Shown: positions 1-12,847, counted from the stretch's first letter. The stretch: 64,000 nt of DNA from Desmodesmus armatus (GCA_007449985.2 VIIQ02000145.1:1-64000); one strand, 5' to 3'. Notes: generated by a model from the letters alone, not told the origin. A program made the numbers and translations.

Positions 1-25
1 ACACACGCACGCCACACCCCCCCAC

Positions 26-157
26 CTGAGCCAACTCTGCCACACGCCCGGCTGTGTGATGGGAAGCGCAGTGGCACGCTCATGAAGGTGCGCATGATGA
101 TTATGTGAAGAAAAACTTCGAGCTGGCGGGCAGCGCCTCACCAATGATGCGCGGCAC
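26..157 (-). other. Last visible OSCA exon with two apparent 1-base deletions
   Basis: The exon starts after a CAG acceptor and reads PRIIGEALPASSKFFFT in frame. A TAA then appears, but shifting by one base restores IIMRTFMSVPLRF, and a second one-base shift near position 65-70 restores ITQPGVWQSWLR. Together these match the order expected in this channel family (conserved Pro and Phe-rich helix, then the next helix). The exon ends at a GT donor just left of position 26. Either the sequence has dropped single bases in short runs, or the gene is damaged here. Confidence 0.6.
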
Positions 158-3100
158 CTGAGGGTTAGCACGATACATCACAGGCAACTATCATCATGTG
201 TTTTGATGATCACACCAAAGCCTTGACAGTTCCTGTATTTTGCTCGCCGATGAGACGCGCTCAACCAGGCGTGTGAACAGCATGCATGCACAAGCCATAC
301 GGCTGCAAGTAGACCTTGTCACCAGCACCCCCCCCCCCCCCCCGTGTTACCTCCTGTGGTGCGCTGAACAGCTCGCCGCTCTTCTGCAGTGCCACTGCGC
401 TGCCTGTGGCTGCGTTGACCGCTGCTGCTCCAAGGACTCCCTGGGCGAACATGTTAAAGATGTCCCAGAAGCTGCAGGAGGAGACAGACAGGTCGATGCA
501 CGCAAAGGCACACACAAACATCAGCGCACAGCTGTGACCTTCCCTGTGCAACACACACGCACACCCAGGCGTACAGACTTGCATCAAGTTTTCTGAAAAT
601 CGTATGCGTAACCACAAGCGCGCCGGTCCTACAGTTAGTCCTGCAGCACCATGCATAGGGTACTGCAAAACCAAATTGTGTCAAGCTGTGCTACTGGCCC
701 AAGCGCCTCGCGCTGCTCAACGGCAACAGCGTGATCCTGCTGCAATGCATGGCTTGCCCGTGCGATACCATATGCTCGACTCTGGGTCCTGCGCCAGACT
801 GCACACTCACAAGTAGAGCTCTCCCATGCGCCTTCCACTGCTGACAGGCTGAGGTGGCGCCCCTCAGACTGAGCCACCGTCAGACCACCAGGCGGGAGGC
901 ACAGACCCTGACAGGGAGAGGGGGTATGGGAGGAGAGGGGGGGGGGGGCACAACAGGGGGGGGTCAATGCGTGGCTGCACGGCGTCATGTGTTCCACAAG
1001 GCAGTGTGCAGCACAACGCAACTGCCGTTCAGCCTGGGGTCACGGCATACAAGTACCTGCCTGCCATCCACCCTATGCCCACGTGGTATCACCTGCCTTG
1101 CACCCGCCTTGCCACTGCCCGCTGTCGTAATCAAGGGCAAGCACTCAAGCACACGGGCCCCCCAGCCCCACCATGTTTTCAAAGCCACCTAGGACATCCC
1201 CCCCCCTTCCCAACCTTCTGTGTGCCCACAATCAAAGCACCCCCCCCCTTCCCTCCCCTCACCCCTTTCCTGCCCTCCCCTCACCCCTTTCCTGCCCTCC
1301 CCTCACCCCTTTCCTGCCCTCCGCTCACCCCAACCCCCAAAACCACCCTCACACTGTCAGTGCCATACCTACCAGAGACCAGAGGATGTTATGCAGTCAG
1401 GGCAGGAAAGGAAGCCCATGAACCCCCAAAAAAACCTGCCATGTTCTTCCCATCCATTGCCATTATAATACCTACCCCCTCCCCTGCAGCCCCCCCCCCC
1501 CCCGCCCCACAAACCATACATACCTGCCACAGGATGATGAGCAGTGAGGGCAGGAAGCCTGTGATGAGCCCCCTCAGGATATTGCTGAGGGCGTGGTGCT
1601 GGTGCAGTAGAAGTCCCAGTTCACGGCCTGTGACAACAGGCACACAAACACACCTGAACCATCGCTCCCAGTGGACGGTCCCAGGCCATTCTGTGTACTG
1701 CAGCGTTACCAGCCTGATATTTATCTGGAGCAACAGCATGCTCATCTTGCAGGAGGCCAATCACCAGCTGGGCGACCACACAGCTATCTGATAATTATCA
1801 CCGCTACAGTACACAGAACGGCCTAGTACACTGCATTCCTGTCTGTATGTTCATGGGATAGCAGCAGCAGCAGCAGCCGCGGCAGCAGTAGCCCTCTCAC
1901 CTGGCAGAACTGCTGGTTGAGGCTGCTGATGGCTGATGTGAGCAGTGACACTGGCGCGAACACCACCAGGATGGCGAAGGGCGTGGTGACAAACTGGCGC
2001 AGGCGTCGCTGCGCGTGGTTGAACCACAGCGACTCCCAGTTGACCTCCTCGGGCCCAGGAGCAGGCTGGACCTGCAGCACACACCGGCAAGCATGATGAT
2101 TATTGCAGCAACTGGAGTGTGATGCACCAGCTGCGGTCACTAAAGCGGCTGCATACTACATTGCAGTGAAACCGTCAAACCTGTGTCAATCCACTCCTTG
2201 ACGAGCACATTGCAGACTTGCAGTGTTTGACGAGCACACTGCAAGTCTGCAACAGGATCACCATCCTCCCGTGCAGCTGTTGCCCCTTCCTCTCCTCGCC
2301 CCTTCCTCTCCTCGCCCTCTATCACCCGCCCACCAAAACCAGCCAGCCAGCATGCCCTTCATCCAAGGGACCTACAGCATCTTGCCCTCACCGCTTCTAC
2401 TCCTCTACCCCTCTCCTCCATGCCCCCCCCCCACACACACACCCCAAAGCCAGCCGGACAGCCCGGTTGTCCCCCCCTCTCTCACCTGGAAGAGGTCCTG
2501 GTTCATGGGCAGGATGTTGCAGCTGGCAGCGATGGCGGCAGCCTTCTGGCTGCGGAACAGCACAAACCAGCTGGGGGTCTGGCCGTACCTGCAGGGGGCA
2601 GTACAGGGCAGCGACAGGGAGTATTGTGTTAGTGAAACAGGGCCAGGGGAAAAGGGGTTGGGGGTCGAGACAGCGTTGACGTGATGTCATACAACAACAT
2701 ATTGAACATCACTCTATCTTGTTCAACCAACCTCACACCGCTCGCAGGGGGCTCCAAATGTTGAGAGCGCCAGGCTCGTGTCACACTGAGATGCACTCTT
2801 ACCTCTTGACCACCTCCTTTTGGAAGCCCCTGTCTGTCCATGTACCACCCCCGCTGCTACTAGCACCCCCCCCCCTCCCAAGTCCAGCCCCCTACGCCTC
2901 TGTTTGCTGGGCACCCCCCCCCACACACACACTTACACGAGTGCTGCGTCCCTCTCCATGAGGATGGAGTCCTCCAGCCTGTTGATCTCATCATTCAGCC
3001 AGTCAATGGTGTCAACCTGCAACGCACAAGATTTACTGCGCATGTCAGCACATACCCACGCACATGTGAGCACATATTCACGCACATACCTGAGACTCAC

Positions 3101-6100
3101 CGATTTCCCCTTATTGGACCATAAGGGTCACATCAAGATGCAGTTTCACAAACTTGGCATATCACAGCACAGCACGGTCAGCACAGTGCACCAGCGTCCA
3201 CATCGCTGCCACCCCACCCACCTGGCGTCCAGCCAGGCCGCAGAACTTGAGCTTGCGCTGGGGCCGCTTGCCCGTCCTCTTCAGGGACCACTCGGCATTC
3301 TCCAGCTGACCCTGCAGCACCACAGCAACGCAAGTGTGACGATACAGCACCAACTACTGGCACTAACTACAAATACAGGCACAGGCATGCGGCTGGTGTG
3401 TCGTTGCATAAGGTGGGGCTGCTGATAGAAAGGCGCAAATCAAAGTTATCTCCCACCACTTGTCACTATTTCACCCTCCCTAAGGCACCCAAAGATCCCA
3501 ATGGCTGTGCTGCTGCTAGCTGGTCTCAGCTGTTGCTCACCAGCCGCACATCCCACTGCCTCATCAGCAGGTCCACACGCCTGAAGTTGAACACAGGAAC
3601 AACCTGTGTAGGAGCAACACAACAACAGCACCAAGAACAGCGTCAGGGGAGCAGCCACAGGAGGAAACAGTCAAATTGGTGGAAATTGAGGCCAGACTCA
3701 TAAGCCAAGTGCGTATGAGGGGTGCAAGGAGGTGAACTTACAGGTCAATACGTTGGTACATGCATCTCTTCAAGCTTCACCAAGTGTGTAGGTGCAGTGC
3801 CAGCACTGCGTGACACACTGTGTCTCATAGGATGCCACACACTCCACCCAGCCCTGTGTCCAAGTGCCATCGCCTCATGTGTCAACGACACGCACCAACC
3901 CGTACAGCAACAGTGCACTGTCTCACCCTGTCGTAGTCCTCAGGGAAGAGCTGGCTGAAGACATGTCCCACAATCGAGTACTCCTTGTCACGCGACAGCA
4001 GGTAGAGGCTGCGGCCAGATGTCTTCTTGTCCTTGGCGAATTGCCGCACCAGTGCCCACAGCTCCTTGCCGCTGCGGTGCCTGCACACGCAGGTGAGTGG
4101 GATTGTGCCGGAGGTAGGGGAAGATGCAAGGAAGGTGCATTGAGAGACACATTGCTTGGTGGGTTGATGCAAACATGGCAGAAGACACTGGTGACTGCTG
4201 CACAGCTGTCACACCAATCATGCACGACCTAGTTTGGGCAGTAGCAGCGGCAGCAGGACATATCACCCCCCCCCCACCCCCACCCCCCCCCCCACCCACA
4301 CACATCGCTCCGGCAGGCCTGCACCCACCTGACCACGCTGTTGTGGGGTCCTGCCGGCTCAGATCCACTGCTGGCGCTGCTGACCCCCTCCTTGACCCCC
4401 GGCTGCTTCTGAGCCAGGTTCGCCGACGTAGTGATGTCCCTGTGGGTCTTGGGTGTCATCTTCACATGGGGTGGGGCAGATGGGACCTGTCCTCCCGGGG
4501 CTGCTTGCCTGAGGCCACACCTGCTAGGACACACCCATGCAAGCACATCAAGCAGGCAGATGGGTTGGAGGTTTTCAGGACGCCGTCAGCCAGTGGGTCC
4601 TCACACCACACCACACACAGTCCGACAACCGCCGGAGCCAACCACCCACAGCCGTGTGCTCAGATTGAAGACCTTGCCACGCCGCCTGTATCCCACCAGG
4701 ACCGTGCCTTCAAATACCGCTCCCCCCCCCCCACGTGCACATGCCCTCCACCCACCCTTCCCTCCTCCACTCACCCGTCTCCACATCTCCAAAGTCCTCC
4801 AGCTTGCCGCTGCGTGTGGGGTCAAAGCTCCTGCTGCTGCTAAGGCGCTTGTGCAGCGGCGCACCAACCTCAGCGTGGCCCTGCAGGGGACCCTGCAGGA
4901 TCAAGCACAGCAGAGCACCACACACCACAACAATGTTGAAAGCAGCCAACAGGACGAAGAACATCAGAACACCATACAGCACAGTATAGCTTGCAGCAGC
5001 CAACAGGGAGCCAAAGGCCGTTGAATATTTTCTTCTTCAATGATACTTCAAAGAAATTTCAAAACTCCAATGATATTTTCTTCTTCAAGAGAATCACACA
5101 AACCCCAGCAGGAGGCGTATGCCCAGACCGAGCAACAAGTTTGTAGAACATGACTGTAGAGGTCACGCCAAGCTTTTATTCTCCTTGCCTGGGTTGGCTG
5201 AGACAGTCAGGTTGGCTGAGACAGTCAGGTTGGCTGAGACAGTCAGCAGTCCAAGGAGCCCAGGCAGGGCAGGACCTACACCCCTTCGTACTCTATTTTG
5301 TTTGTCACAAACTTATTCTCATTGAACACAGTAATCAAGCTGCCATCAGTAGGGCGGCCACACACGTGCCAAGAACACATGGCATACACTCTACCATTCA
5401 TTGCCGGCTAGTGCTTTCTGGCAAAGCCAGAGCCCTTTGGCAAGTGCTATCAATGCCTGTTGCTCACCTCCAGATCATACTTGACACCCTTGGGGATGGC
5501 AGTGTGGTCCAGGTTGCCACACATGCCTGCTCCAGGGGTCTGCTGCCTGGTCAGGTCACAAGGGGAGGTGGGGTGGAAGGTGCAGCAGGGAGGGGCGCGA
5601 CAGTTAGCTGGTGCGTGCATATGGATGTTGATGGGTCCGCCAGCCGACGATGCAGTTTTGTGTGATGGCAGCATTGCCATCACACACAGTCAGGATGGTG
5701 ATGTATTCTTTTTCTCAGTACACTCATCGTCCACCAAGTGGGGGCAGTGCGCTTCCGCACCCCCCCCCCCCAACACTCACACACATACACCCCACAATCA
5801 CTCACACAATTGAACCAACTCACTCTTGCAGCATGAAGATCCCTGGGCAACAGGTGACATACCCCCCCCCCCCCCCGGCAACACATGTGTCACTGGCATA
5901 AGGTCGTTCCCCCGCCCCCCTTCCTGCTGGCCCGCCCCACCACCAACCACATGCCAGTCCAGCTCAGTCCGCGAACATGCAGTAAGCAAGGCAGCAATGA
6001 TGATTACCCCCCCCCCCTCCCGCACCACATGCCCCCCCCCCGACCCACACAGTCAAGAAACTCACTTGGGCAGCATGCAGTACTCTGGATAGCAGGGGTG

Positions 6101-8182
6101 GCTGACATTGGTGACGAGCACGGCATACTGCTGCGCGTGCACTGCCATGCGCCTGCCACTGTGGTCGATGGCATTGATTGTCTTGCGGAAGCGCACAGAC
6201 GGCTTTGCCAGCATCACCTACACAGGAGTGAATGCGAAAGGGGGGGGGGTAACAGTGCAACACTTATAGGACATGCTTTTGAACAGCTGCGCAGCTCATA
6301 AGGCATGTTGATGGCAATCTAGAGACCTGAAACTGACAGCAGCATGTGATTCTCACACCCTGAACGAGTTGGGTGAGAAATAAGCTTCCGGCACCACAAA
6401 CTGAAATTTGTCCCTGGCTGCTCTCACGAAGCAAAGGTACCCCCCTCCTTATTTCCCCTCCCACGCTTGATCTTGCTCTCCACTAACACACTGTTTCGTC
6501 CTCCAGCACTTGCTGACATCAACTGACACCAGCAGCACCAACCAACATCACCGATTACTACTTGGAGCCAAGCCAAGCCTCAGAAACATAACCTCCTGGA
6601 TGCCACTGACTGCGAGGCAGCACCTCACCTGCTGGACCTCCTTCCAAGTAGCCAGTCTATCCAGCCCTTCCTGCCCCCCCCCCCCCCCACCTCTCCACCC
6701 ACCCACCACCAATCCCCCCCCCCCCCCCCCCCGCGCGCGGCTCCACCACCAGGGGGGCTGCAAGTGCCCCCCCCCCCCCCTTCACCACCACCACCACACC
6801 ACCACCACCACCACCACACCACCACCACCACCACCACCACCACCACCACCCCCCGTCCCCTCCCTCCCAGTCTTCATCTCTCTCTCACACTGTTTGCTGC
6901 ACACTGACTACCACCAATCGCTGCCATAACAGCATGCAAACATCACATACACACACAGGGACGGGGTTCACAAATCACCTCCTGGCTGCCGTTCATACAT
7001 ATCAATAATGAGGCGCAGCCCCTCACCTGCTGCACCTCCTTCACCACCTCCTCCTGAGTCCACCACCACCACCACCACACGCAAAGACCTTACATACACC
7101 CAATGGAACATGCTTCAAAGTGTAACCTCCTGGCTGCCAGCGATTGCGGCACAACCCCTCACCTGCTGAACCTCCTTGACCACCTCCTCCTCCTGAGTCA
7201 GCCGCCTCAGCTTGCCATCCCTCGCGGCAACGTGTTCGATCTGCACTCAAGCAAACACACCACCGACAGCGCAGTGTGGACACAGCACAGACCGCACAGT
7301 ATACTGTGCGTAACACAGTGCAGCGAAGTGACAAAGGGGAGAAAGGTCACCATCGCCTTGCGTGCTGCTCTCCACATGCAAGCACGCATGCTGTCACCAA
7401 TAAATACGATACCATGTTCAGTGCCCTCACCCCCTCACCCCTACTGGTTTTACTCCACATACGCTGTGCTACCAACCACTGCATCACCCTGTTCAGTGAC
7501 CCCCCCCCCGTTGCTGCTGCTGGTGGTGGTAACCTTAAACCCTAACCACCCCACCACAGTACCTGTGACCACCATTTGTGTGCCACCAGGTTGTTTATCT
7601 CCTCTGCTTTGATGTCACACTCAGCAGGCGGGGCTTCCAATGGGACGTCTGCAGCAGGAGCAATAAAGAGTGGAATTAACAGTCAGGCTACGATATCTAT
7701 GTAGGTGTCTACACAACACACCTACACTACACGCCTGCTGTCTGGGTCGCTGGATTCCTGTCTGTTCTACCACCCTAAGTAAGGCTACGATATTTCCACA
7801 GGCCTAATCGCATCTGGACCCTACAAGCCGTGATGCAAGTGCCTCACCAGCTGCATACCAGCCTAGTGCAAGTCACAATGTTCACACAATCATGTGGACA
7901 TGCAGGCTCAGAGCGCGCCCTCTGCACGATCTCGCAGCCAACCACGCACCTGGTCCCCCCTTGGCCATAGTTGCCAGGCTTTTCAGGCTGCTGCCACCCC
8001 CCGCGCCCGCAGCAGCAGCAGGAGAGCCGTCGCCCGACGCTGCCCCTGCAAGGCCGGGGGCTGGTGATGCGGGAGTGGTGGGGCTGTTTCCGCCACCAGA
8101 GGGCGTGGCTGACTTGGCATCACGCACAAAGTCACCCTGCAGCAACATCAAGAGGCGAGCACGTGAGTGAGTAGCAGCAACC

Positions 8183-8221
<39 letters not shown>

Positions 8222-11200
8222 TGACAGGAGCATCATTCAGCTCCACCTTAAACAATTAGACAGCTATGTGTGGCTGAGTATGCTCACTCACGCTCCTGTA
8301 GGTCACCAGATTGCTGGCAAGATCGATGTGCAAGCCGTCCTATCGCCCCCCCCCCCCCCAGCAAACACCCCTCCTCCAACCACCACCCGTGTGCCACACC
8401 TGAATGACGTCACTGGCCAGGTCGATATGCAGCCGGCCCGAGGGTGACTCCGCCCCACCTTGACACACCCTGCATGTAGGCGTCTTTCACTTACCTGATG
8501 TCGATACACACACTTGCCAGCAGCAAGCCGTCACAACCATACCACAGTCAGTTCATCAAGCCCCCCCCCCCCCCCCACACAAGATATCCCCACCCCCCCA
8601 CCTCTAACCACGCCCCCATGTGCCACACACACTGTGCCACACCTGGATGACGTCGCTGGCCAGATCGATGTGGAGGCGTCCGGAGGGTGATGCTGGCTCC
8701 CTGCCCTCCTCCACCTTGAGGCTCCTGCTGCTGCGTGCCCTGCTCTTGGTGTGGATGAGGGCGTTGCCCTGCATGGCAGCTGACTCAGCGCTCTCCTGAC
8801 CAGTCCAGCTGGTGAGGCTGATCATGGCCCTGCGGGGGTTTGAGATGTACGGGGGTGCACACATTGGAACCAAGTCCACCAGTGTCTGTTTGGTAACGAG
8901 AGGGGGGAAGCGAGCGTGCGAGCAAGCTGTGTCCACGCTACTTCAGTGTGCAAGCAAGCTAGCTAGGCACGCATACCACCACCACCACCCTCCTCCCTCC
9001 CCAAAAAGCCGCTCACCTCCTCCACCATGTTCGCTTGCGCACCGTCTCGTCCAGCTCCTGCAGCAGCAGCTCCAGGTCCTGCTCGTGCTTCGCTTCACCT
9101 ACCAACGCCAACAACTTGGCTTGCTTGTGCACCTGAACAGGAATGGAAGTGGGGGGAAGCGGGGGAGTTGAAATATGTGGACGAGCTTGGAGTGAACTGT
9201 GTGTGAAGAGAATGAAGGGGGGGTCTGCAAAGTGAAGCTTGCTGGGGTGTGGCGAACAGTGTGTTAAAGGGTGTGACTGTGGGGGGGGGGGGGGGGGCAA
9301 GTGCACATAGGCTTGCGGTGTGCTGGGGTTTTCACCCGCTCAAGATACAACGTGCATCGTCACCAGCCGCCCTGTGACCAACTAATCAACATTGTGCATG
9401 ACTGCCCAGCGTGCGCGAGTGGCATTGAACATGAATGCACACCCACCCACACTTGCACCAGCATCCACACACTCACACACGTACACACACATATACAACA
9501 CCCCACCCCAGGTACAGGGGATACATGTGCACACTGCCAGGTCTCACCATCGTGCCATCTGCCTCGGCCATGTGCAGGTCCCTCCACTCGTTTGCATCGT
9601 CGCTGCCCTTGAGGTAGTGCTGCCGCACTGCCGCATATTCACGTGTGTGGTACTCCAGCAAGGCAAAAACCCACGCCAGCATCACAAACAGCATCGCGCA
9701 GTGTGCCCTGCAATCACGCACAATAACATGGCAGGAGTGACACAGGCAAAGTCAGGCAGCTGCAGCACACGTGCGGCAGCTGGCTAGTCTCCCCTGCATA
9801 ATACAGAACTGCAACCATGCATACATACGAAGGCAAATGCCAGCGAGGACAGCACCGACACATGAGATGAGAGCCCTCGGACTGCCACAGCACCTGCAAG
9901 CAATAGCAATCCTCGGAATCTCTCTGACCCCCCCCCCCCCCGCGCGCAGGGAACACGTTCCCCAACTCCTTCCCGCACCACATGACATGAGAACCGGGGG
10001 TGATGTTAGCGGCAGTCAGCCGTGCATAGGATGACGCGCCGGTGATGTACCCCTCCCTGATCTGCAGTGGCAGGACTGCGGGCACAACAACACACAGCGC
10101 AGCACACACGGACATGTCCACACACATGGTGCTAGAACGTCTGAATCTAGATAGGGTGGTGCACCTACAGCACTCTGCACTACCCTGGCCTTGGTTGCCG
10201 ATGCTGTAGTGTCATTCCTGCTTACAGGGCTTGCACGATACCTGTCACAACATATGTTGATGGCAAACGTACGGGATTGGGCCATGGGGCAGCTGCACAG
10301 GTGGTCAATGGCTGCAGCTCTAACATGGCTGCTGATCATGATAGTAGCAGCTGCACTCACTGAAGCAGCAGCCGATGAAGGCGAGAGGGGTGCAGATCTG
10401 AAGGCCCACGGCATGCACTTTTTGGAGCACCTGCAGCAGTCACCCCAGCAGCCGCAGCAGCAGCACCAGCACTGGCGTCAACAGCGCTGCACATGAGATT
10501 CAGTGACACAACCACAGAGCGTCCCCACCAAAAGGACCGTCAGAAACTGTAACAGGCGCCAGTAACACCACAATGACTCTGTTTCCCCCCCCCGCCCCAG
10601 GCGAGCGCGCGCGCCAACACCTGCGCCTGCACAAACCCTGCCCCTTCACCCAACCTGTGCATCTTACTCACCAGAGCCCCCCAGTCCTACTGCGCGGAGA
10701 AAGCAGGCATCTCGGACACCCTTTCAACATACTCCCCCCCCCCCCCCCCCCCCCCCCCCACACACAACAGTATCTCTGTGCAGCACTATCACACAACCGA
10801 TTGCCCACTGCCTCAGACAATCTCAAGCCCTCACACACAGGGCGACTCCCCCCCCCCTGCCAACTTCAGGTCGGCCTGAGCACCCCCCCCCCCCGCGTAT
10901 AACATCACCAGCCACAAAAATCACTGCTGATTTATCCCTCCTCTTCAACAAACACAGAAACAACGTCCACAATCACACACTCCCTCTCTCCACTCACCAG
11001 GGCATCCAGTCCTGCTGCGCGCAGGATGTAGGCGTCACTCTTGGCAAACACTGGGACCAGCCACCCACTGATACAGCACAACACCAGCACCAGCAGCAGC
11101 ACAGGCGGGCACAGAGGCACATTGTGAGCCCAAGCCTGATATGCCACACAAGGCTGTGCAGGCACTGTCACGAAGGCAGGATGTGGCAACACTCAGCTGC

Positions 11201-12847
11201 TGGCTGCAAACGCACCAAGTCTCTGCATTTGCTGGGTCAAACCACACTGTATAGTGTGCTGGCCATGCATACGGCCAAAGGGAATAATTCGGTAAGCGCA
11301 GGGAGACACATGAAGGCCAAATGCAAGAGCGAAGGCACTCACAATACTTTGTGTATGAAGGTGTCCCGAGCCAGTACCGCGGGCGCACTGTGATCTGGGG
11401 CAGGATCTGCAGGCAGCAGGAGCAGCAACAATGATGTGTGTGTCTAAACCAGGCGCAACCAGCATGTGACAAAAACACTCAGGAAAACATGCAGGTAGTC
11501 ACTCCAGCTAAGCAGATGCAGCGTGCTGACACCGCCTGTCAACCCAGCATGTGTAGCCCCTCGCTGCCACCACCATCACTGCTGCCACCCAACACAGGCC
11601 AACATCAGGGCTGCCTCCATCTCCACTGCTCATGTCGCTGCTGCCCCATGCGCAGGCCCATCCGCAGACCGAAATTCCACCCGGAAAACCCATGTTGTCA
11701 GCCCACCCCCATTCAGCATCAGCACACACGGACGCAGGCTTTCCCCTGAACCAAAGCCCTGGGTCAAACTGTACAACTGCTGTCATCTCATGCGGTAGGA
11801 GGCATCACCACACCCAATGAAGCGATCACCCAACCCACAAGTCAAGCCCCCCCCTCCCCTCGCTCGCTCGCGCGCGCGCACCCTGCCCCTCTCACCGTGC
11901 GCAGCTGGTACTGCTTCATGAAGGTCCTGAACACCAGGAAGCCCAGCATGCACGCAGACCCAATCAGCAGGTTGGTGATCACACTGCAGCACATCACCAC
12001 ACAGCGCAGCACATGGCAGCACTCAGTCAGCCTGACAGTCGGACAGACAGCCTGGGAGTGCGTAGGGGACCGCAGGGGGTGGGTTGAGGTGTGATAAGGG
12101 CGAAGCTTGGGAGAGGACCTCCCAGCACTTTGCTGCCTGAAGGACTGCAGTCGTTGTTCTGCAGGAGTCCCCCAAGCACGTCAGATCTATACTGCAGGAG
12201 AGCCTCAGTCACTGCGCTCCATCAATATATCCTGCAGGATACATCAATATGCTGCAAAAGATGTGGATGTGACGACTGTTTGCGTCTGGCATGCAGCTGC
12301 TGAGAGGGGCGCCAGCCTCGTCTGCTTTCCTTTGCAGCCTCCCATGCATGGCATAACCCCAGACATAGTGACACACGTCAGCCCAGCTGTTGCGAGGCCT
12401 AGACACGGCACATCCAGTGCTGCAACAGCCGCAGCCCAGCACTGCTGAGCAGGGGTCTTGCTGTTACTGCCGAGCTTGCTGTGCTGTCCCCCTGATAAAG
12501 GATGACCCATGCACACAGCAGCCCATGCCTGCCCCTCCTTGCCGTCAAGGACCAAGTGTGTGACTGCTGACTAGACATGAGGCCAGTTCAAACCAAACGC
12601 CTGGCGCGCAGAAGCTCTAGCCACAGCCGGCAGCATGCTGCTAGTTGCCCTGTGGCCTGTGTTGACTGACACACGAGTTGCGCACAGTAGTGTCTTACAC
12701 CTACTGCTGGACGTACTCCTGCCGTGCACGACACTGCTGGGTGTGCTACTGACGTGCACGACACACTGCACACATGTAAACCAGAAACTGCACTCACGCT
12801 GTGACCACCGAACTGGTGTTGTCCTGCGCCTGAGAGAGCCCAGTCAT
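26..12847 (-). CDS. OSCA/CSC1/TMEM63-like mechanosensitive cation channel, 3' end beyond the window
   Basis: Predicted plasma- or endomembrane channel gated by membrane tension or osmotic stress, permeable to calcium in characterised relatives. Exons (high to low): 12847-12798, 11983-11896, 11406-11343, 11067-10998, 10430-10361, 10061-9979, 9707-9548, 9132-9017, 8829-8643, 8339-8292, 8136-7950, 7648-7563, 7240-7163, 6217-6066, 5546-5468, 4880-4775, 4500-4329, 4080-3927, 3603-3541, 3311-3222, 3016-2937, 2829-2803, 2588-2486, 2071-1901, 1598-1524, 868-811 (weak), 471-351, 157-26. From 10061 to 1524 all phases join. Family signatures in order: N-terminal helix NLLIGSACMLGFLVF, AAGLDAL, SYARLTAANITPGS, WAHCAMLF, QQYAVLVTNV, FPEDYDRVVPVFNFRRVD, KFCGLAGRQVDTIDWL, PAPGPEEVNWESLW, FWDIFNMFAQG and PRIIGEALPASSKFFFT. 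The start is the ATG at 12847, directly before the first helix. Joins near 11.2 kb, 10.2 kb and 0.6 kb do not phase perfectly, so small exons or errors remain. A long low-complexity insertion separates the N-terminal helices from the cytoplasmic domain. Confidence 0.85.
1369..1430 (-). repeat. Relic copy of the OSCA exon at 1524-1598
   Basis: Downstream in the transcript sense, inside the intron, this stretch repeats the last part of exon 1524-1598 together with its GTATG donor: a GGCTTCC...CTGCCCT...ATCCTCTGG...GTATGG order matching GGCTTCCTGCCCT...ATCCTGTGG...GTATGT, with a few small insertions. It no longer keeps a frame. It looks like a decayed local duplication. Confidence 0.55.
6622..7060 (-). 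repeat. Two relic copies of the 3' end of OSCA exon 7163-7240
   Basis: Exon 7163-7240 ends with residues EEVVKEVQQ followed by donor GTGAGGGG. A near-identical end with the same donor recurs at about 7026-7056 (TQEEVVKEVQQ, then GTGAGGGGCTG) and a shorter one at about 6627-6650 (WKEVQQ, then GTGAGG). The intron sequence just after each donor (CCTCCTGGNTGCC on the plus strand) is shared too, so exon end and intron start were copied as a unit. Confidence 0.65.
6661..6853 (+). repeat. Poly-C and CCA microsatellite block in OSCA intron
   Basis: Several runs of 10 to 17 C are followed by about 60 bases of CCA repeats. Equivalent poly-C runs recur in most OSCA introns (for example near 330, 4267, 5865, 8345, 8561, 9280 as poly-G, and 10735-10759). 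No gene is seen in it. Confidence 0.9.
7725..7774 (+). repeat. Dispersed about 50-bp repeat, copy 1
   Basis: A stretch containing GCTGTCTGGGTCGCTGGATT is repeated almost identically at 37821-37870. Nothing in either copy looks coding. Confidence 0.7.
8178..8219 (+). repeat. CAG triplet run in OSCA intron
   Basis: About a dozen CAG/AGC units in a row, flanked by imperfect units, within the intron between OSCA exons at 8136 and 8292. Confidence 0.9.
8400..8458 (-). repeat. Relic copy of the 3' end of OSCA exon 8643-8829
   Basis: The end of exon 8643-8829 encodes SPSGRLHIDLASDVIQ followed by GTGTGGCACA. The same 16 residues and the same donor sequence occur again at 8400-8450. The only plausible acceptor (CAAG at 8459) would put the copy out of frame, so it is taken as an intronic relic. 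The next real exon, 8292-8339, encodes DGLHIDLASNLVTYRS and looks like a third, more diverged copy that has been kept as coding sequence. Confidence 0.65.

Noticed and set aside
1247..1330. Three copies of CCTCACCCCTTTCCTGCCCTCC
   Set aside because: A simple tandem pyrimidine-rich repeat in an intron; no further significance seen.
5195..5250. Three copies of an 18-bp unit GGTTGGCTGAGACAGTCA
   Set aside because: A short microsatellite-like tandem in an OSCA intron with no splice or coding relation; not CRISPR-like (no spacers).
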